A stretch of DNA of 11,592 nucleotides, from contig CAIOTP010000358.1 in the NCBI GenBank assembly GCA_903861235.1, positions 1 to 11,592 on the forward strand. Direction: 5' to 3'. The notes under the pieces are model-generated. The model had not been told where the DNA came from. It was given only the letters and a program-made list of their open reading frames with translations, and did not search any database. The position numbers were made by a program, and so were the translations under genes. The stretch is from an uncultured bacterium (GTDB taxonomy: Bacteria > Planctomycetota > Phycisphaerae > Phycisphaerales > SM1A02). Below, in pieces: positions 1 to 7,583 of the stretch (positions are counted from its first letter, which is position 1; each line of letters starts with the position of its first letter).

Positions 1-1
1 C

Positions 2-589
2 ATCGCCTTCCGCTTCAGCGACCGCAACTGGAAGGAGTGGCCGCTCACTGCCGAGAAGTTCGCCCGCTGGGTGAACCAGATCAACGGCGACGGCAACATC
101 TGCAATCTGTTCATGGACTACGAGACGCTCGGCGAGCACCAGTGGGCCGAGACGGGCATCTTCCAGTTCCTGGATGCGCTGCCCGGCTTCGTCTACGACG
201 TGAACCCGGGGCAGAACGAGTTCCTCACGCCGAGCCAGGTGCTCGACAAGTACCAGCCGGTGGGGGACTACGACGTGCCCAAGCCGATCAGCTGGGCGGA
301 CACCGAGCGCGACCTGAGCGCGTGGCTGGGCAATCCGCTGCAGGACAACGCCATCGCCGAGATCTACCGGCTCGAGCCTGCGGTGCGCGAGAAGCACGCC
401 AAGGGCGACCCGTGGATCCTGGAGGACTGGCGGAAGCTGACCACCAGCGACCACTTCTACTACATGTGCACCAAGTTCTGGGCCGACGGCGACGTGCACA
501 AGTACTTCAGCCCGTACGACAGTCCCTACGACGCGTACATCAACTACATGAACGTGCTTGATAACCTCAGGAGCCGGGCCGGGATCTGA
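2..589 (+). CDS. GH57 alpha-amylase-like glycosidase, C-terminal part (5' end outside window)
   Basis: This is the last 195 residues of a glycoside hydrolase family 57 enzyme; the start and the nucleophile-bearing N-terminal part lie left of the window. Seen: the frame is open from base 2 to a TGA at 587-589. It contains LFMDYETLGEHQW (fragment residues 36-48), the conserved family region whose Asp (fragment residue 39, codon 116-118) acts as the catalytic acid/base. The following segment TPSQVLDKYQPVGDYDVPKP and the SWADTERDLSAWLGN motif are typical of bacterial GH57 alpha-amylases acting on alpha-1,4-glucans such as glycogen, starch or maltodextrin. The ATG at 71 is internal to the domain and is not a start. 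The gene runs in the same direction as the dehydratase 37 bp downstream, so they may be co-transcribed, but a possible promoter lies between them. Exact substrate is inferred only from the family. Confidence 0.9.
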   Translation: MAFRFSDRNWKEWPLTAEKFARWVNQINGDGNICNLFMDYETLGEHQWAETGIFQFLDALPGFVYDVNPGQNEFLTPSQVLDKYQPVGDYDVPKPISWADTERDLSAWLGNPLQDNAIAEIYRLEPAVREKHAKGDPWILEDWRKLTTSDHFYYMCTKFWADGDVHKYFSPYDSPYDAYINYMNVLDNLRSRAGI

Positions 590-613
590 GGCTTGTCCCG
601 TGGTTGGGGCGGT

Positions 614-619
614 TACACT
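614..619 (+). promoter_or_regulatory. Possible -10 element giving a leaderless transcript of the dehydratase gene
   Basis: TACACT ends 7 nt before the ATG at 627, and transcription would start at or next to that ATG. The start has no good Shine-Dalgarno site (only GGGG at 620-623, too close). A weak -35-like TTGTCC lies at 593-598 with a short 15 nt spacer. The same hexamer sits at nearly the same distance before the ATG of the amidotransferase at 9517. It matches four of six positions of TATAAT. This is inference from spacing and recurrence only. Confidence 0.35.
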
Positions 620-626
620 GGGGCTC

Positions 627-2510
627 ATGCGGGGATGGCTTGTCAGACTTCCGGGGATTCAAAAACTGGCGATCGCGGCGGCAGCGGACGCGGTGCTGTC
701 GTCGCTGTCCGTATGGCTGTCCTTCTTCCTGAAGTACGGCGATGCCCGGGCAACCACGCCGCAGATCCTGTGGCTGTCCCTGCTGGGTCTGGTGCTGGGC
801 CCATGCTCGCTCTGGATGGTCGGCCTCTACCGCGAGATCACCCGTTACATCGGACCGATCGTGGCCATCCGGGTGCTCAAGGGCACGGCCCTGTTCGTGG
901 GTTGCGTCATCGTGGCGTCCTTCTTCACGCATCACGCCGAGGGCATCCCGCGCACGGTGCCCGCGATCCTGTTCGCGATCTCTTCGCTGCTGATCGGTCT
1001 GGTCCGTCTTCTCGCGCGATGGGCGATTCTGGGCTCTCGGGCCTACAAGCGCGAATCCCGTGTGGCCATCTTCGGGGCCGGCGCCGCCGGCCTGGGCCTT
1101 CATGCGGCGCTGACCCATGCCCGAACGCACCAGGTGGTGGCCTTCTTCGACGACAGCACCTCCATGGTCGGCCGATCGGTCCGTGGAGTGCCCGTTCTGG
1201 ATGGCTCCAGTGCCGCGGAGGCTCTCAAGCAGCTCGATGTGGGAGCCGTGCTCCTGGCACTTCCGTCGGCTCATCGCTCCCGACGCCGACAGATCGTGGA
1301 TCTGGCCTCGCAGTTGGACATTCGGGTGCTCACGGTGCCCACGCTGGCGGAACTTGCGGAAGGCACGGCTCGCGTGGACCAGCTCCGACACGTCCGGGTG
1401 GAGGATCTTCTGGGCCGACCGCCCGTGGCCGCCCGAACGGACCTGTTGCATCAGGTGGCGTCGAGCGGCTGCGTCATGGTCACTGGTGCAGGTGGCAGCA
1501 TCGGGAGCGAACTCTGCCGAAGGCTGGTGGCGAGCGGCGTGGACCGCCTGGTGCTGCTGGAGAACGGCGAGCACAATCTGTATTCGATCGAGAAGGAACT
1601 GCGGCTGGCCATCGCCACGCAGCGGCGCGACACCGTGCTCGAGCCCGTGCTGGGCTCGGTGCTCGATCCGGTGCTGCTCGAACGGCTCATGCGGCAGCAC
1701 CGGGTGCACACGGTCTTCCACGCGGCGGCCTACAAGCATGTGCCGATCGTGGAGCGCCACGAAAGCATGGGCGTGGAGACGAACACCGTGGGCACGCTGC
1801 TGGCCGCCCAGGCTGCGGTGCACGCCGGCGTGAAGGCCTTCGTGCTGATCAGCACCGACAAGGCCGTGCGACCGACCAGCGTGATGGGTGCCAGCAAGCG
1901 GCTGGCGGAGATGGTGCTGCAGTCGATGCACTCGGTCCATGGCGGCAACACCACCTTCTCCATGGTCCGCTTCGGCAACGTGCTGGGCTCCTCGGGCTCC
2001 GTGATCCCGCTCTTCCGCGAGCAGATCGAGCGGGGTGGTCCGGTCACGGTCACCCACCCGGACATGGTGCGTTACTTCATGACCATTCCCGAGGCGGCGG
2101 AACTGGTCCTGCAGGCCGCCGGCATGGCCCGGGGCGGCGAGGTGTTCGTGCTGGACATGGGGGAGCCGGTCCGCATCGACGACGTGGCCCGCAACATGAT
2201 CCGGCTGGCCGGGCGTTCGGTCCGCGACGCCGCCAACCCCTCCGGCGACATCGAGATCACCTACACCGGCGTCCGCCCAGGCGAGAAGCTGTTCGAGGAG
2301 CTCTTCATCGGCACCGATCTGAAGTCCACGGAGCACCCGGGCATCCGCCTTGCGAACGAGCCGTGGACGCCATGGTCGGAACTGGAATCCATGCTGGCCA
2401 AGTTGCGGGCCGGCATCGACCAGAGGGATGACCACGCCGTACGGGAGCAGGTGTGGCAGGCCATCGCCGGGCCGAGCGGACAACCGTCCAGGCAGGCTCT
2501 GGCGGGCTGA
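627..2510 (+). CDS. Membrane-bound nucleotide-sugar 4,6-dehydratase (FlaA1/CapD/WbpM/PglF family)
   Basis: A 627-residue inner-membrane protein that probably converts a UDP-HexNAc (UDP-GlcNAc in characterised relatives) to the 4-keto-6-deoxy sugar, an early step in making bacillosamine-, FucNAc- or QuiNAc-type residues for surface glycans. Seen: about four hydrophobic segments (roughly residues 12-35, 46-68, 82-101, 111-135); a first Rossmann domain with FGAGAAG at 149-155; a second, extended SDR domain with TGAGGSIGSE at 286-295, AAAYKHVP at 366-373, STDKA at 409-413 and MGASK at 420-424. The Met in place of the usual SDR Tyr (MxxxK) and the adjacent Asp411-Lys412 are hallmarks of the long membrane dehydratases. 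RPGEKLFEELF (550-560) is also typical. Length fits the family. ATG 627 is preferred; GTG at 600, preceded by GAGG at 588-591, is an alternative. The gene ends 3 bp from the convergent Wzz-like gene. Exact sugar is not determined. Confidence 0.9.
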   Translation: MRGWLVRLPGIQKLAIAAAADAVLSSLSVWLSFFLKYGDARATTPQILWLSLLGLVLGPCSLWMVGLYREITRYIGPIVAIRVLKGTALFVGCVIVASFFTHHAEGIPRTVPAILFAISSLLIGLVRLLARWAILGSRAYKRESRVAIFGAGAAGLGLHAALTHARTHQVVAFFDDSTSMVGRSVRGVPVLDGSSAAEALKQLDVGAVLLALPSAHRSRRRQIVDLASQLDIRVLTVPTLAELAEGTARVDQLRHVRVEDLLGRPPVAARTDLLHQVASSGCVMVTGAGGSIGSELCRRLVASGVDRLVLLENGEHNLYSIEKELRLAIATQRRDTVLEPVLGSVLDPVLLERLMRQHRVHTVFHAAAYKHVPIVERHESMGVETNTVGTLLAAQAAVHAGVKAFVLISTDKAVRPTSVMGASKRLAEMVLQSMHSVHGGNTTFSMVRFGNVLGSSGSVIPLFREQIERGGPVTVTHPDMVRYFMTIPEAAELVLQAAGMARGGEVFVLDMGEPVRIDDVARNMIRLAGRSVRDAANPSGDIEITYTGVRPGEKLFEELFIGTDLKSTEHPGIRLANEPWTPWSELESMLAKLRAGIDQRDDHAVREQVWQAIAGPSGQPSRQALAG

Positions 2511-2513
2511 GAG

Positions 2514-3617
2514 TCAGCGGGATCGGAAGGGGATCAGGCGCCTGAAGTCGCCCCGGATCGAACGCAGGTTCTCGATCAGGTCGCGGGTCTCGGGGTCTTC
2601 GCGGTTGACCCGGCTCATCCGATCCTGCAACAGCGCCAGTCCGCACCCGAGAAAGAGTCCCACAAGTCCGGCCAGCAACACCGACTGGGTGCGCCGGGGA
2701 CTGGAACGATTCAGCGGGGCTTCGGGAGGCTGCAGCACCTCGATCGACACCCGGTTCTCCTGCTCCTCGATCCGGGCCAGTTCGAGCTGCTTGGTCAGCG
2801 TGATGAAGACCTCCTCGTGCATGCGACGCTGCCGTTCCAGGCGATCCTTCTCCGACTGCACCTCGGGGGTGGCGATCTTGCGGTTGCGGGCCATGAACGC
2901 GGCGAGAGCTTCTGAAGACTTGGCCAGCGCCTTCTCCGCATCGTCCAACTGCTTCTGGACGAACTTGCGGTTCTCCGCAGCCTTGGAATCTCTCGCGGTC
3001 TGGTTGTGCTCCACGATCTCGTCCAAGATGGCGGCGGTGATCTCGGCGCTCAGTCGAGCCTCCGCGGCGCCCACGGTGAGTGTGATGATCCTGGGGCTGT
3101 TGGTCCCCGGGGGAGCCTTCGAAGCTGTGATCAGCAGATTTTCGTCGAGCGCCTTGCAGCCCCGCAGTACGCGCTCCCGCTCCGTCTCGCCGGGCATGTC
3201 CATGAAGGTCAAGAGCTGTTCCTTTCGGCCCAAGGCGTCGATCTGGAACGAGCGCGTGAGAATTTTCTCGAGAAATGTTGGGCTCTCCACCAGGGCCACG
3301 TAATAGTCGGCGGACGACGTGTCATCCCCGAGGTCCACGGCGGCACCAGGCGTCCCGGTCAGCGAACTCATGCGGCTGGTCACACCTCGGGAGGTGGAGG
3401 GAATGAACTTGGCCACGCTGGTGTAGACCGGCGCAGCCAACAGCACCATGATCACGGTGGACACCACCGTGATCGCCGCCACGGTGATCACGGTCCACCG
3501 CCGCCGGAGCAACGCGTTGACGATCGCCAGCGGCCGGATGACCACCTCGTCGGGCGGCGAGGTGTCACCCGATTGTGGCGACCCTCCAGCGGCCTGCTCC
3601 GGACCAGGCAGGTTCAC
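2514..3617 (-). CDS. Wzz-like polysaccharide chain-length determinant / co-polymerase (no kinase domain)
   Basis: A 367-residue inner-membrane protein of the polysaccharide co-polymerase type, which controls glycan chain length and couples polymerisation to the outer-membrane exporter. Seen: a Pro/Gly-rich N-terminal tail (1-38), a first membrane segment at about 41-63 after LRRRW, a periplasmic domain with a charged, probably coiled-coil stretch at about 204-295, the Pro-rich PPEAPLNRSSPRR at 297-309 and a second membrane segment at about 312-331, then a short basic C-terminus. The TM-periplasmic-TM plan and the proline-rich motif before TM2 define the family. There is no Walker A/BY-kinase domain after TM2, so it resembles Wzz or split systems with a separate kinase rather than Wzc. 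The start is GTG, overlapping the exporter stop as GTGA, with GGAGG 4 nt upstream (3622-3626), which decides the start and implies translational coupling. Confidence 0.88.
   Translation of the reverse strand: MNLPGPEQAAGGSPQSGDTSPPDEVVIRPLAIVNALLRRRWTVITVAAITVVSTVIMVLLAAPVYTSVAKFIPSTSRGVTSRMSSLTGTPGAAVDLGDDTSSADYYVALVESPTFLEKILTRSFQIDALGRKEQLLTFMDMPGETERERVLRGCKALDENLLITASKAPPGTNSPRIITLTVGAAEARLSAEITAAILDEIVEHNQTARDSKAAENRKFVQKQLDDAEKALAKSSEALAAFMARNRKIATPEVQSEKDRLERQRRMHEEVFITLTKQLELARIEEQENRVSIEVLQPPEAPLNRSSPRRTQSVLLAGLVGLFLGCGLALLQDRMSRVNREDPETRDLIENLRSIRGDFRRLIPFRSR
3450..3474. repeat. Perfect 11-bp inverted repeat with 3-nt loop inside the Wzz-like gene
   Basis: GATCACGGTGG (3450-3460), then ACA, then its exact reverse complement CCACCGTGATC (3464-3474). 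It lies in the codons for the first membrane segment, where Thr-Val-Ile codons recur; a further GTGATCAC follows at about 3485. The symmetry can be explained by repeated ACC-GTG-ATC codons, but the hairpin would be strong in the mRNA. Confidence 0.6.
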
Positions 3618-6391
3618 TTGGCCTCCGTGTTTGGTCGAGTGGTGACCACCACCACGCTTCCCGCCGGCAGGGCGGGGTTGAACGGCTCGCCTTCCTTGGC
3701 ACCCAGCATGCTGCCGTCAGGCATGTGCACGACCATGCGCCCCGGATCGGCGTTGGGTGCGAATCCGCCGCACAGGTTGATGTAGTAGCCCATGGGCGCA
3801 CCGTCGATGAACTGCACCACGGCAGGCTTCATGACCGCACCCTTCACCTCGATCGTGCGCATCCGCTCGGTGTCCCGTTGGAAGGGGATGTCCACCGTGC
3901 TCCCGGGTGCCACCACCGGATCCTCACCCTTGGGGACCAGCCGCACCGCGTTGTTGGCGGCCACCACCATCTGTCGGTCCAGATCGGCCTTCTCCAGGTA
4001 TCCGCCGCACTGCGCGATGTACTGCGAGAGCGTCTGGCCGGTCCGATGCTGCACGGTCAGCGGTCGCGTGACGGCTCCCCGCACCTGGACCGTGCCAGGA
4101 TTGGTCGGCACGAACAGGCGATCGCCGTTCTTGAGCACGATGTCCTCCGGCCCGCCGGGCGTGCGGAGCGCCTCGGCCAGCTGGATCGTGACCTCGAAGG
4201 TCTCCGGCGAGGCGCCCGGCGCCGTGTTCACGATGTTGCGCTTCCGCAGGAGCATGGCCCCCTCGGGCAACGCCTCGGGACGGAGCCCGCCGGCCTTCTT
4301 CACCAGGCTCGAGACGGTCTCGTTGCGGTCGGCCAGCGAGTAGTCGCCAGGCAGGAGCACTTCGCCGCGCACGCTCACCACATCCAAGGGCTCCCAGCCA
4401 AGCACATTCCGGATCATCACACGGTCGAAGGCCTTGAGCTGGGTCTGCTGTTCCCGGGGCGTCTGCACGAAGTTGGCGGGCACCGGCACCACCAAGGTGG
4501 GGTAGATGCGGTCAGGGCGACCTCCCTTCTCGCCGTCGGCCTCGGAACGCGCGATCACCGCCTCCACCTTGTACGCGTCCGGACGCAGTCCGCCGGCGAG
4601 CACCACCAGGTCCTCGAGCGTCAGGTCCTCGGCCAGTGCGTAGGTGCCCGGCGCCTTGACCAGTCCGTCGATGGTCACCTCTCGCCGCATGGTCAGGTCG
4701 TCGTGGGAATAGATGCGGATGACGTCGGCGTCCTCCAGGGCCATGTTGGCGGTGGGATCGTTGGAGAGCACGCGGCCCAGATCGAAGGCGTAGATCTTCT
4801 CGCCCACTCCACCGGGGACCTTGCGGATCACGTGGGCCCGCTCCACGAAGGTGCGCTTCAGGAAGTCCGGATCCTGGAAGCCCCCGAGCGTGAACAGCAT
4901 GTCGTAGAGGGTCATGTTGCGGGCCAGCTTGTGCTTGCCCGGATTCTTCACATGCCCGGCGAGCGTGACGAACTTGTCCTCGCCCGCCAGACCCCACGCC
5001 GACTGCACGAGCACCTCGTCCATCTCCCGCAGCGGGAAGTTGGCGGCGGGGTTGTCCGAGAAGGCGAACTGGCCGTCGGGGCCCTTGGCGTAGAGCGTGG
5101 CCAGAGGAAAGGTGATGAGCCGCTTGGTGAAGTCGCTCTCGGTGCGGACCAGGTCGGCGCGCTCCAGGAACGCGTACTCACGCAGCCCCTCGCCCTTGGC
5201 GATCAGATCGGAGAGCCGCATGCCCGGCTGCCACTCGTAGGTGCCGGGACGGGTGATGCCGTCCCCGCGGATGGTCACGATGTTCTTGCGGACCTGGATG
5301 TTGCGTCCGACCGTGACCACATCCCCGTCCTGAAGGTCGAAGTCGACCTTGGGATCCGCCAGCAGGGCGGCCAGGTCGACATCCAGGAATCGCTCGCCCT
5401 GATTCACCTCCGACCGGCGCACCTGCACCTGTCGCAGGTAGGCCTCGGGCGTGGGGCCGCCCGCGAATTCCATGATCTCCTTCAGGCCCTCTTCGCCGAC
5501 CATCTCGTAGCTGACCGGCCGCCGCACCTCGCCCTTCAAGGACACGGTCTTCTTCTTCAAGGGCACGATGATGTAGTCGCCGGGCTGCAGGCGGATCTTC
5601 TTGTAGTCGATCCGGCCCCGAAGGAAGAAGTCGTACAGGTCCACGGTGTCGATCGTGCCGTCGCTCCGGCGGATGCGGATCTCCCGCAGAGAACCGGTGG
5701 GTCGCACGCCACCCGCGTTGTGGAGCAGGTTGACCACGTTGGCCACGGCCGCGCTGACGGCGTAGGCACCGGCCTTCTCCACCTCGCCCACGACATAGAT
5801 CAGCATGGGGCGAATCTGGCCCAGACGCACATCCACGTTCGCCGTGCTCTTCAAGGGCTCCTTGGCGTTGATGTACGCGGCGTAGATCTGGGAGAGAGCG
5901 TTCACCAGCATCGGCCGCAGCTCCTTCAGCGTCACGCCATTGGCCTGCACACGGCCCCCTTCGTTGGGAAGTTCCAGGAATCCCCCATCGGAGACCACCA
6001 GGTTGAACTTCTCGTTCATCTCGCCCCAGATCGTCACCACGATCTCGTCGCCCGGGCTCAGCAGGTACTGCTCGTCGATCGGGCCCTGGATGATCGCTCC
6101 GGCGTTGCCTCCGAAGGTGTCGTAGCCGAAGCCGGGGGCGGAGGTCGAGCCCTCCGCGGCCTTTGCGGCAGCGCCCAGCATGCCACCCACCTGCGTTCCG
6201 GCCTGACCGGTGGCGGCGGTGCCCGAGATTGCGGAGCCGGCTGCGTCGCTCGATGCGGTCGCGGCCGCTGGCGCCGCCGCCGGTGCAGCCGAAGCCCCGG
6301 CGGTGTCGCTCTGGCCACGGGCCATGTTCACCGGCAGCAGGCCGGCCAGCAGGGTGAGGAGCGCGATCAGGGTCAGGCGAGGCGTCTTCAT
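3614..6391 (-). CDS. Secreted polysaccharide export protein with one poly-export domain and eight SLBB-like modules
   Basis: A 925-residue Wza-type protein expected to form or reach the outer-membrane channel through which the polymer leaves the cell. Seen: a signal peptide (1 to about 26, hydrophobic LTLIALLTLLAGLLP, likely cut near ARGQ), with no lipobox cysteine; an Ala/Ser/Gly-rich linker (about 28-100); a poly-export domain (about 105-190, with YLLSPGDEIVVTIWGE); then eight SLBB-like repeats starting near 196, 281, 369, 473, 570, 670, 766 and 845, each with a G-x-V-x-x-P/A-G-x-Y-like first strand and, in most, a later AGG/LGG/CGG turn. E. coli Wza has about 380 residues and far fewer such modules, so this is a long form. 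The ATG at 6391 is chosen because the signal peptide begins there and AAGGAA lies 4 nt upstream. It ends in a GTGA overlap with the Wzz-like gene, its expected inner-membrane partner. Confidence 0.9.
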   Translation of the reverse strand: MKTPRLTLIALLTLLAGLLPVNMARGQSDTAGASAAPAAAPAAATASSDAAGSAISGTAATGQAGTQVGGMLGAAAKAAEGSTSAPGFGYDTFGGNAGAIIQGPIDEQYLLSPGDEIVVTIWGEMNEKFNLVVSDGGFLELPNEGGRVQANGVTLKELRPMLVNALSQIYAAYINAKEPLKSTANVDVRLGQIRPMLIYVVGEVEKAGAYAVSAAVANVVNLLHNAGGVRPTGSLREIRIRRSDGTIDTVDLYDFFLRGRIDYKKIRLQPGDYIIVPLKKKTVSLKGEVRRPVSYEMVGEEGLKEIMEFAGGPTPEAYLRQVQVRRSEVNQGERFLDVDLAALLADPKVDFDLQDGDVVTVGRNIQVRKNIVTIRGDGITRPGTYEWQPGMRLSDLIAKGEGLREYAFLERADLVRTESDFTKRLITFPLATLYAKGPDGQFAFSDNPAANFPLREMDEVLVQSAWGLAGEDKFVTLAGHVKNPGKHKLARNMTLYDMLFTLGGFQDPDFLKRTFVERAHVIRKVPGGVGEKIYAFDLGRVLSNDPTANMALEDADVIRIYSHDDLTMRREVTIDGLVKAPGTYALAEDLTLEDLVVLAGGLRPDAYKVEAVIARSEADGEKGGRPDRIYPTLVVPVPANFVQTPREQQTQLKAFDRVMIRNVLGWEPLDVVSVRGEVLLPGDYSLADRNETVSSLVKKAGGLRPEALPEGAMLLRKRNIVNTAPGASPETFEVTIQLAEALRTPGGPEDIVLKNGDRLFVPTNPGTVQVRGAVTRPLTVQHRTGQTLSQYIAQCGGYLEKADLDRQMVVAANNAVRLVPKGEDPVVAPGSTVDIPFQRDTERMRTIEVKGAVMKPAVVQFIDGAPMGYYINLCGGFAPNADPGRMVVHMPDGSMLGAKEGEPFNPALPAGSVVVVTTRPNTEAK
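3622..3626 (-). promoter_or_regulatory. Shine-Dalgarno site of the Wzz-like gene
   Basis: GGAGG on the minus strand, 4 nt before the GTG start at 3617 and still inside the end of the exporter gene. It supports the non-ATG start and coupling of the two genes. Confidence 0.7.
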
Positions 6392-6395
6392 GGAA

Positions 6396-6401
6396 TTCCT
6401 T
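6396..6401 (-). promoter_or_regulatory. Shine-Dalgarno site of the exporter gene
   Basis: AAGGAA on the minus strand, 4 nt before the ATG at 6391. It supports starting at the signal peptide rather than at in-frame codons up to 6616, which lie inside the glycosyltransferase gene. Confidence 0.6.
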
Positions 6402-6422
6402 GGGTCCCGGAGATGAAATGGA

Positions 6423-6428
6423 ATCGTA
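6423..6428 (-). promoter_or_regulatory. Weak possible -10 element upstream of the exporter gene
   Basis: TACGAT on the minus strand lies in the 52-nt gap between the glycosyltransferase stop and the exporter start. Transcription from it would leave a leader of about 25 nt carrying the Shine-Dalgarno site. No convincing -35 box is seen, so an internal promoter is only a possibility. No terminator is visible in the gap. Confidence 0.2.
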
Positions 6429-6443
6429 TCGGAGCCCTGGTTT

Positions 6444-7583
6444 TCACGCGGATCGCGGGCGGTGCTCCACCTGCAGCAATCCCAGCACCCGGCGATCCAC
6501 ACCCGCCGCATTGAACCTTTCCCTGGCCAGGCGAGCCGACTCGGCGCCCATGGCGGTTCGAATCGGAGCCTCCGAACCCAGACCGACCATGGCTTCGGCC
6601 AATTCCTCCATCCCACCCACCGGGACCCGCAGGCCGTTCACGCCTGGTTCGACCGTCTCGCGGCAGCCCGGTGCATCACAGGTCAGGATGGGACGCCCCA
6701 TGGCCATGGCTTCGAGCACGACCTTGCTGGTGCCTTCCCGGTGGCTGGGCAGCACCAGCACGCTGCACGCGGCGATCGCGGGGCGGATGTCCTCGGTTTC
6801 GGGAAGGTGATCCACGCCGCCGGCGGCAAGCAGTCGCTTCAGTTCGGAACGGGGCAGGGCGGAGGGATTCGGGTCCCCCCAAGGCCCCATCCAGGCGAAG
6901 GTGGCGTTCGGAAGTCTCCGCCGCACCAGGGCGCACGCGCGCAGGTATTCGGAGACTCCCTTCTCCCGAAGGGGCCTGGAGACCATCAGGAACGCGGCGT
7001 GGTTCGGCAGGGGGACGGGTTGGAACTGATCCAGGTCCACACCCGAGCCGGGGATCATGTGGACGCGACCCTCCACGGCCGTTCCGATGGCCCCGCCGGC
7101 CCGCAGCGCGGCCAGATCCTCCAGGTTCTGGATCAGGATCGCGTCGCAGCACGCAAAGGCCCGCCGGTACAGCCGGCACTTCGCACGCCGCACGAGCCAC
7201 GCACGAAGACCGGTGTCCATGAAGCCGTGGCCGAGGCCTGTGACCATGCCCACCACCCGTCCCACGCCCGCTCGCCGCGCGGCGACGGTGCCGTAGGCCA
7301 GGCACTTGGGGTTGTACGCCAGGACGGCGTCCACGCGCTCCTCACGAAGCACGCGTTCGGTCCATCTGCCGTAGGCCGCATCCTTCCACGGGTTCATGCC
7401 TGCGGGGTCGAGCGGAGCCTGGAACAGCCGCACACCTGCGGCGGCAAGGCGAGGTTCGCAAGCCTGGTCGTCGCGTCCGGTGATCGCCACCACCTGGTGA
7501 CCGGCCGCCTGTGCGGCTCGGATCAAGCTGCCTCGGAAGGCCAGGACGCGGTGGGCATCGCGACCGATCAGGGCGATCCTCAT
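6444..7583 (-). CDS. GT4-family glycosyltransferase, GT-B fold (CapM/PglA-like)
   Basis: A 379-residue cytoplasmic or membrane-associated retaining glycosyltransferase that would add one sugar from a nucleotide donor to the lipid-linked glycan repeat. Seen: an N-terminal Rossmann-like half (MRIALIGRDAHR... with AAGHQV at 26-31), TGLGHGF at 115-121, then GSGVDLDQF at 179-187 at the domain junction, and the donor-binding half with VSRPLREKGV at 201-210 and LPSHREGTSKVVLEAMAMG at 278-296. The last holds the E-x7-E pair (Glu283/Glu291) of GT4 enzymes. PGCRETV at 305-311 is common in the CapM/PglA group that transfers HexNAc-type sugars. The ATG at 7583 overlaps the amidotransferase stop as ATGA, with GGAG 9 nt upstream (7593-7596). 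An open frame continues upstream to 8603 but is a shadow of the amidotransferase. Donor and acceptor cannot be read from the sequence. Confidence 0.9.
   Translation of the reverse strand: MRIALIGRDAHRVLAFRGSLIRAAQAAGHQVVAITGRDDQACEPRLAAAGVRLFQAPLDPAGMNPWKDAAYGRWTERVLREERVDAVLAYNPKCLAYGTVAARRAGVGRVVGMVTGLGHGFMDTGLRAWLVRRAKCRLYRRAFACCDAILIQNLEDLAALRAGGAIGTAVEGRVHMIPGSGVDLDQFQPVPLPNHAAFLMVSRPLREKGVSEYLRACALVRRRLPNATFAWMGPWGDPNPSALPRSELKRLLAAGGVDHLPETEDIRPAIAACSVLVLPSHREGTSKVVLEAMAMGRPILTCDAPGCRETVEPGVNGLRVPVGGMEELAEAMVGLGSEAPIRTAMGAESARLARERFNAAGVDRRVLGLLQVEHRPRSA

Noticed and set aside
567..2483. A 638-codon minus-strand frame opposite the dehydratase; similar long frames at 9567-10904 (minus) and 6462-7895 (plus).
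   Set aside because: All have low-complexity His/Arg/Gly-rich translations with no motifs and lie fully over genes with clear family motifs; they reflect GC-rich codon bias.
2506..2518. A small hairpin GCTGA-GAG-TCAGC at the convergent stops, as a bidirectional terminator.
   Set aside because: The stem is only 5 bp, there is no T-run on either side, and the symmetry mostly comes from two opposed TGA stop codons.
3575..6514. A 979-codon open frame on the plus strand opposite the SLBB exporter.
   Set aside because: Its translation is rich in His, Gly, Arg and Leu with no recognisable domains, and it is the mirror of strong GC-ending codon use in a well-supported minus-strand gene.
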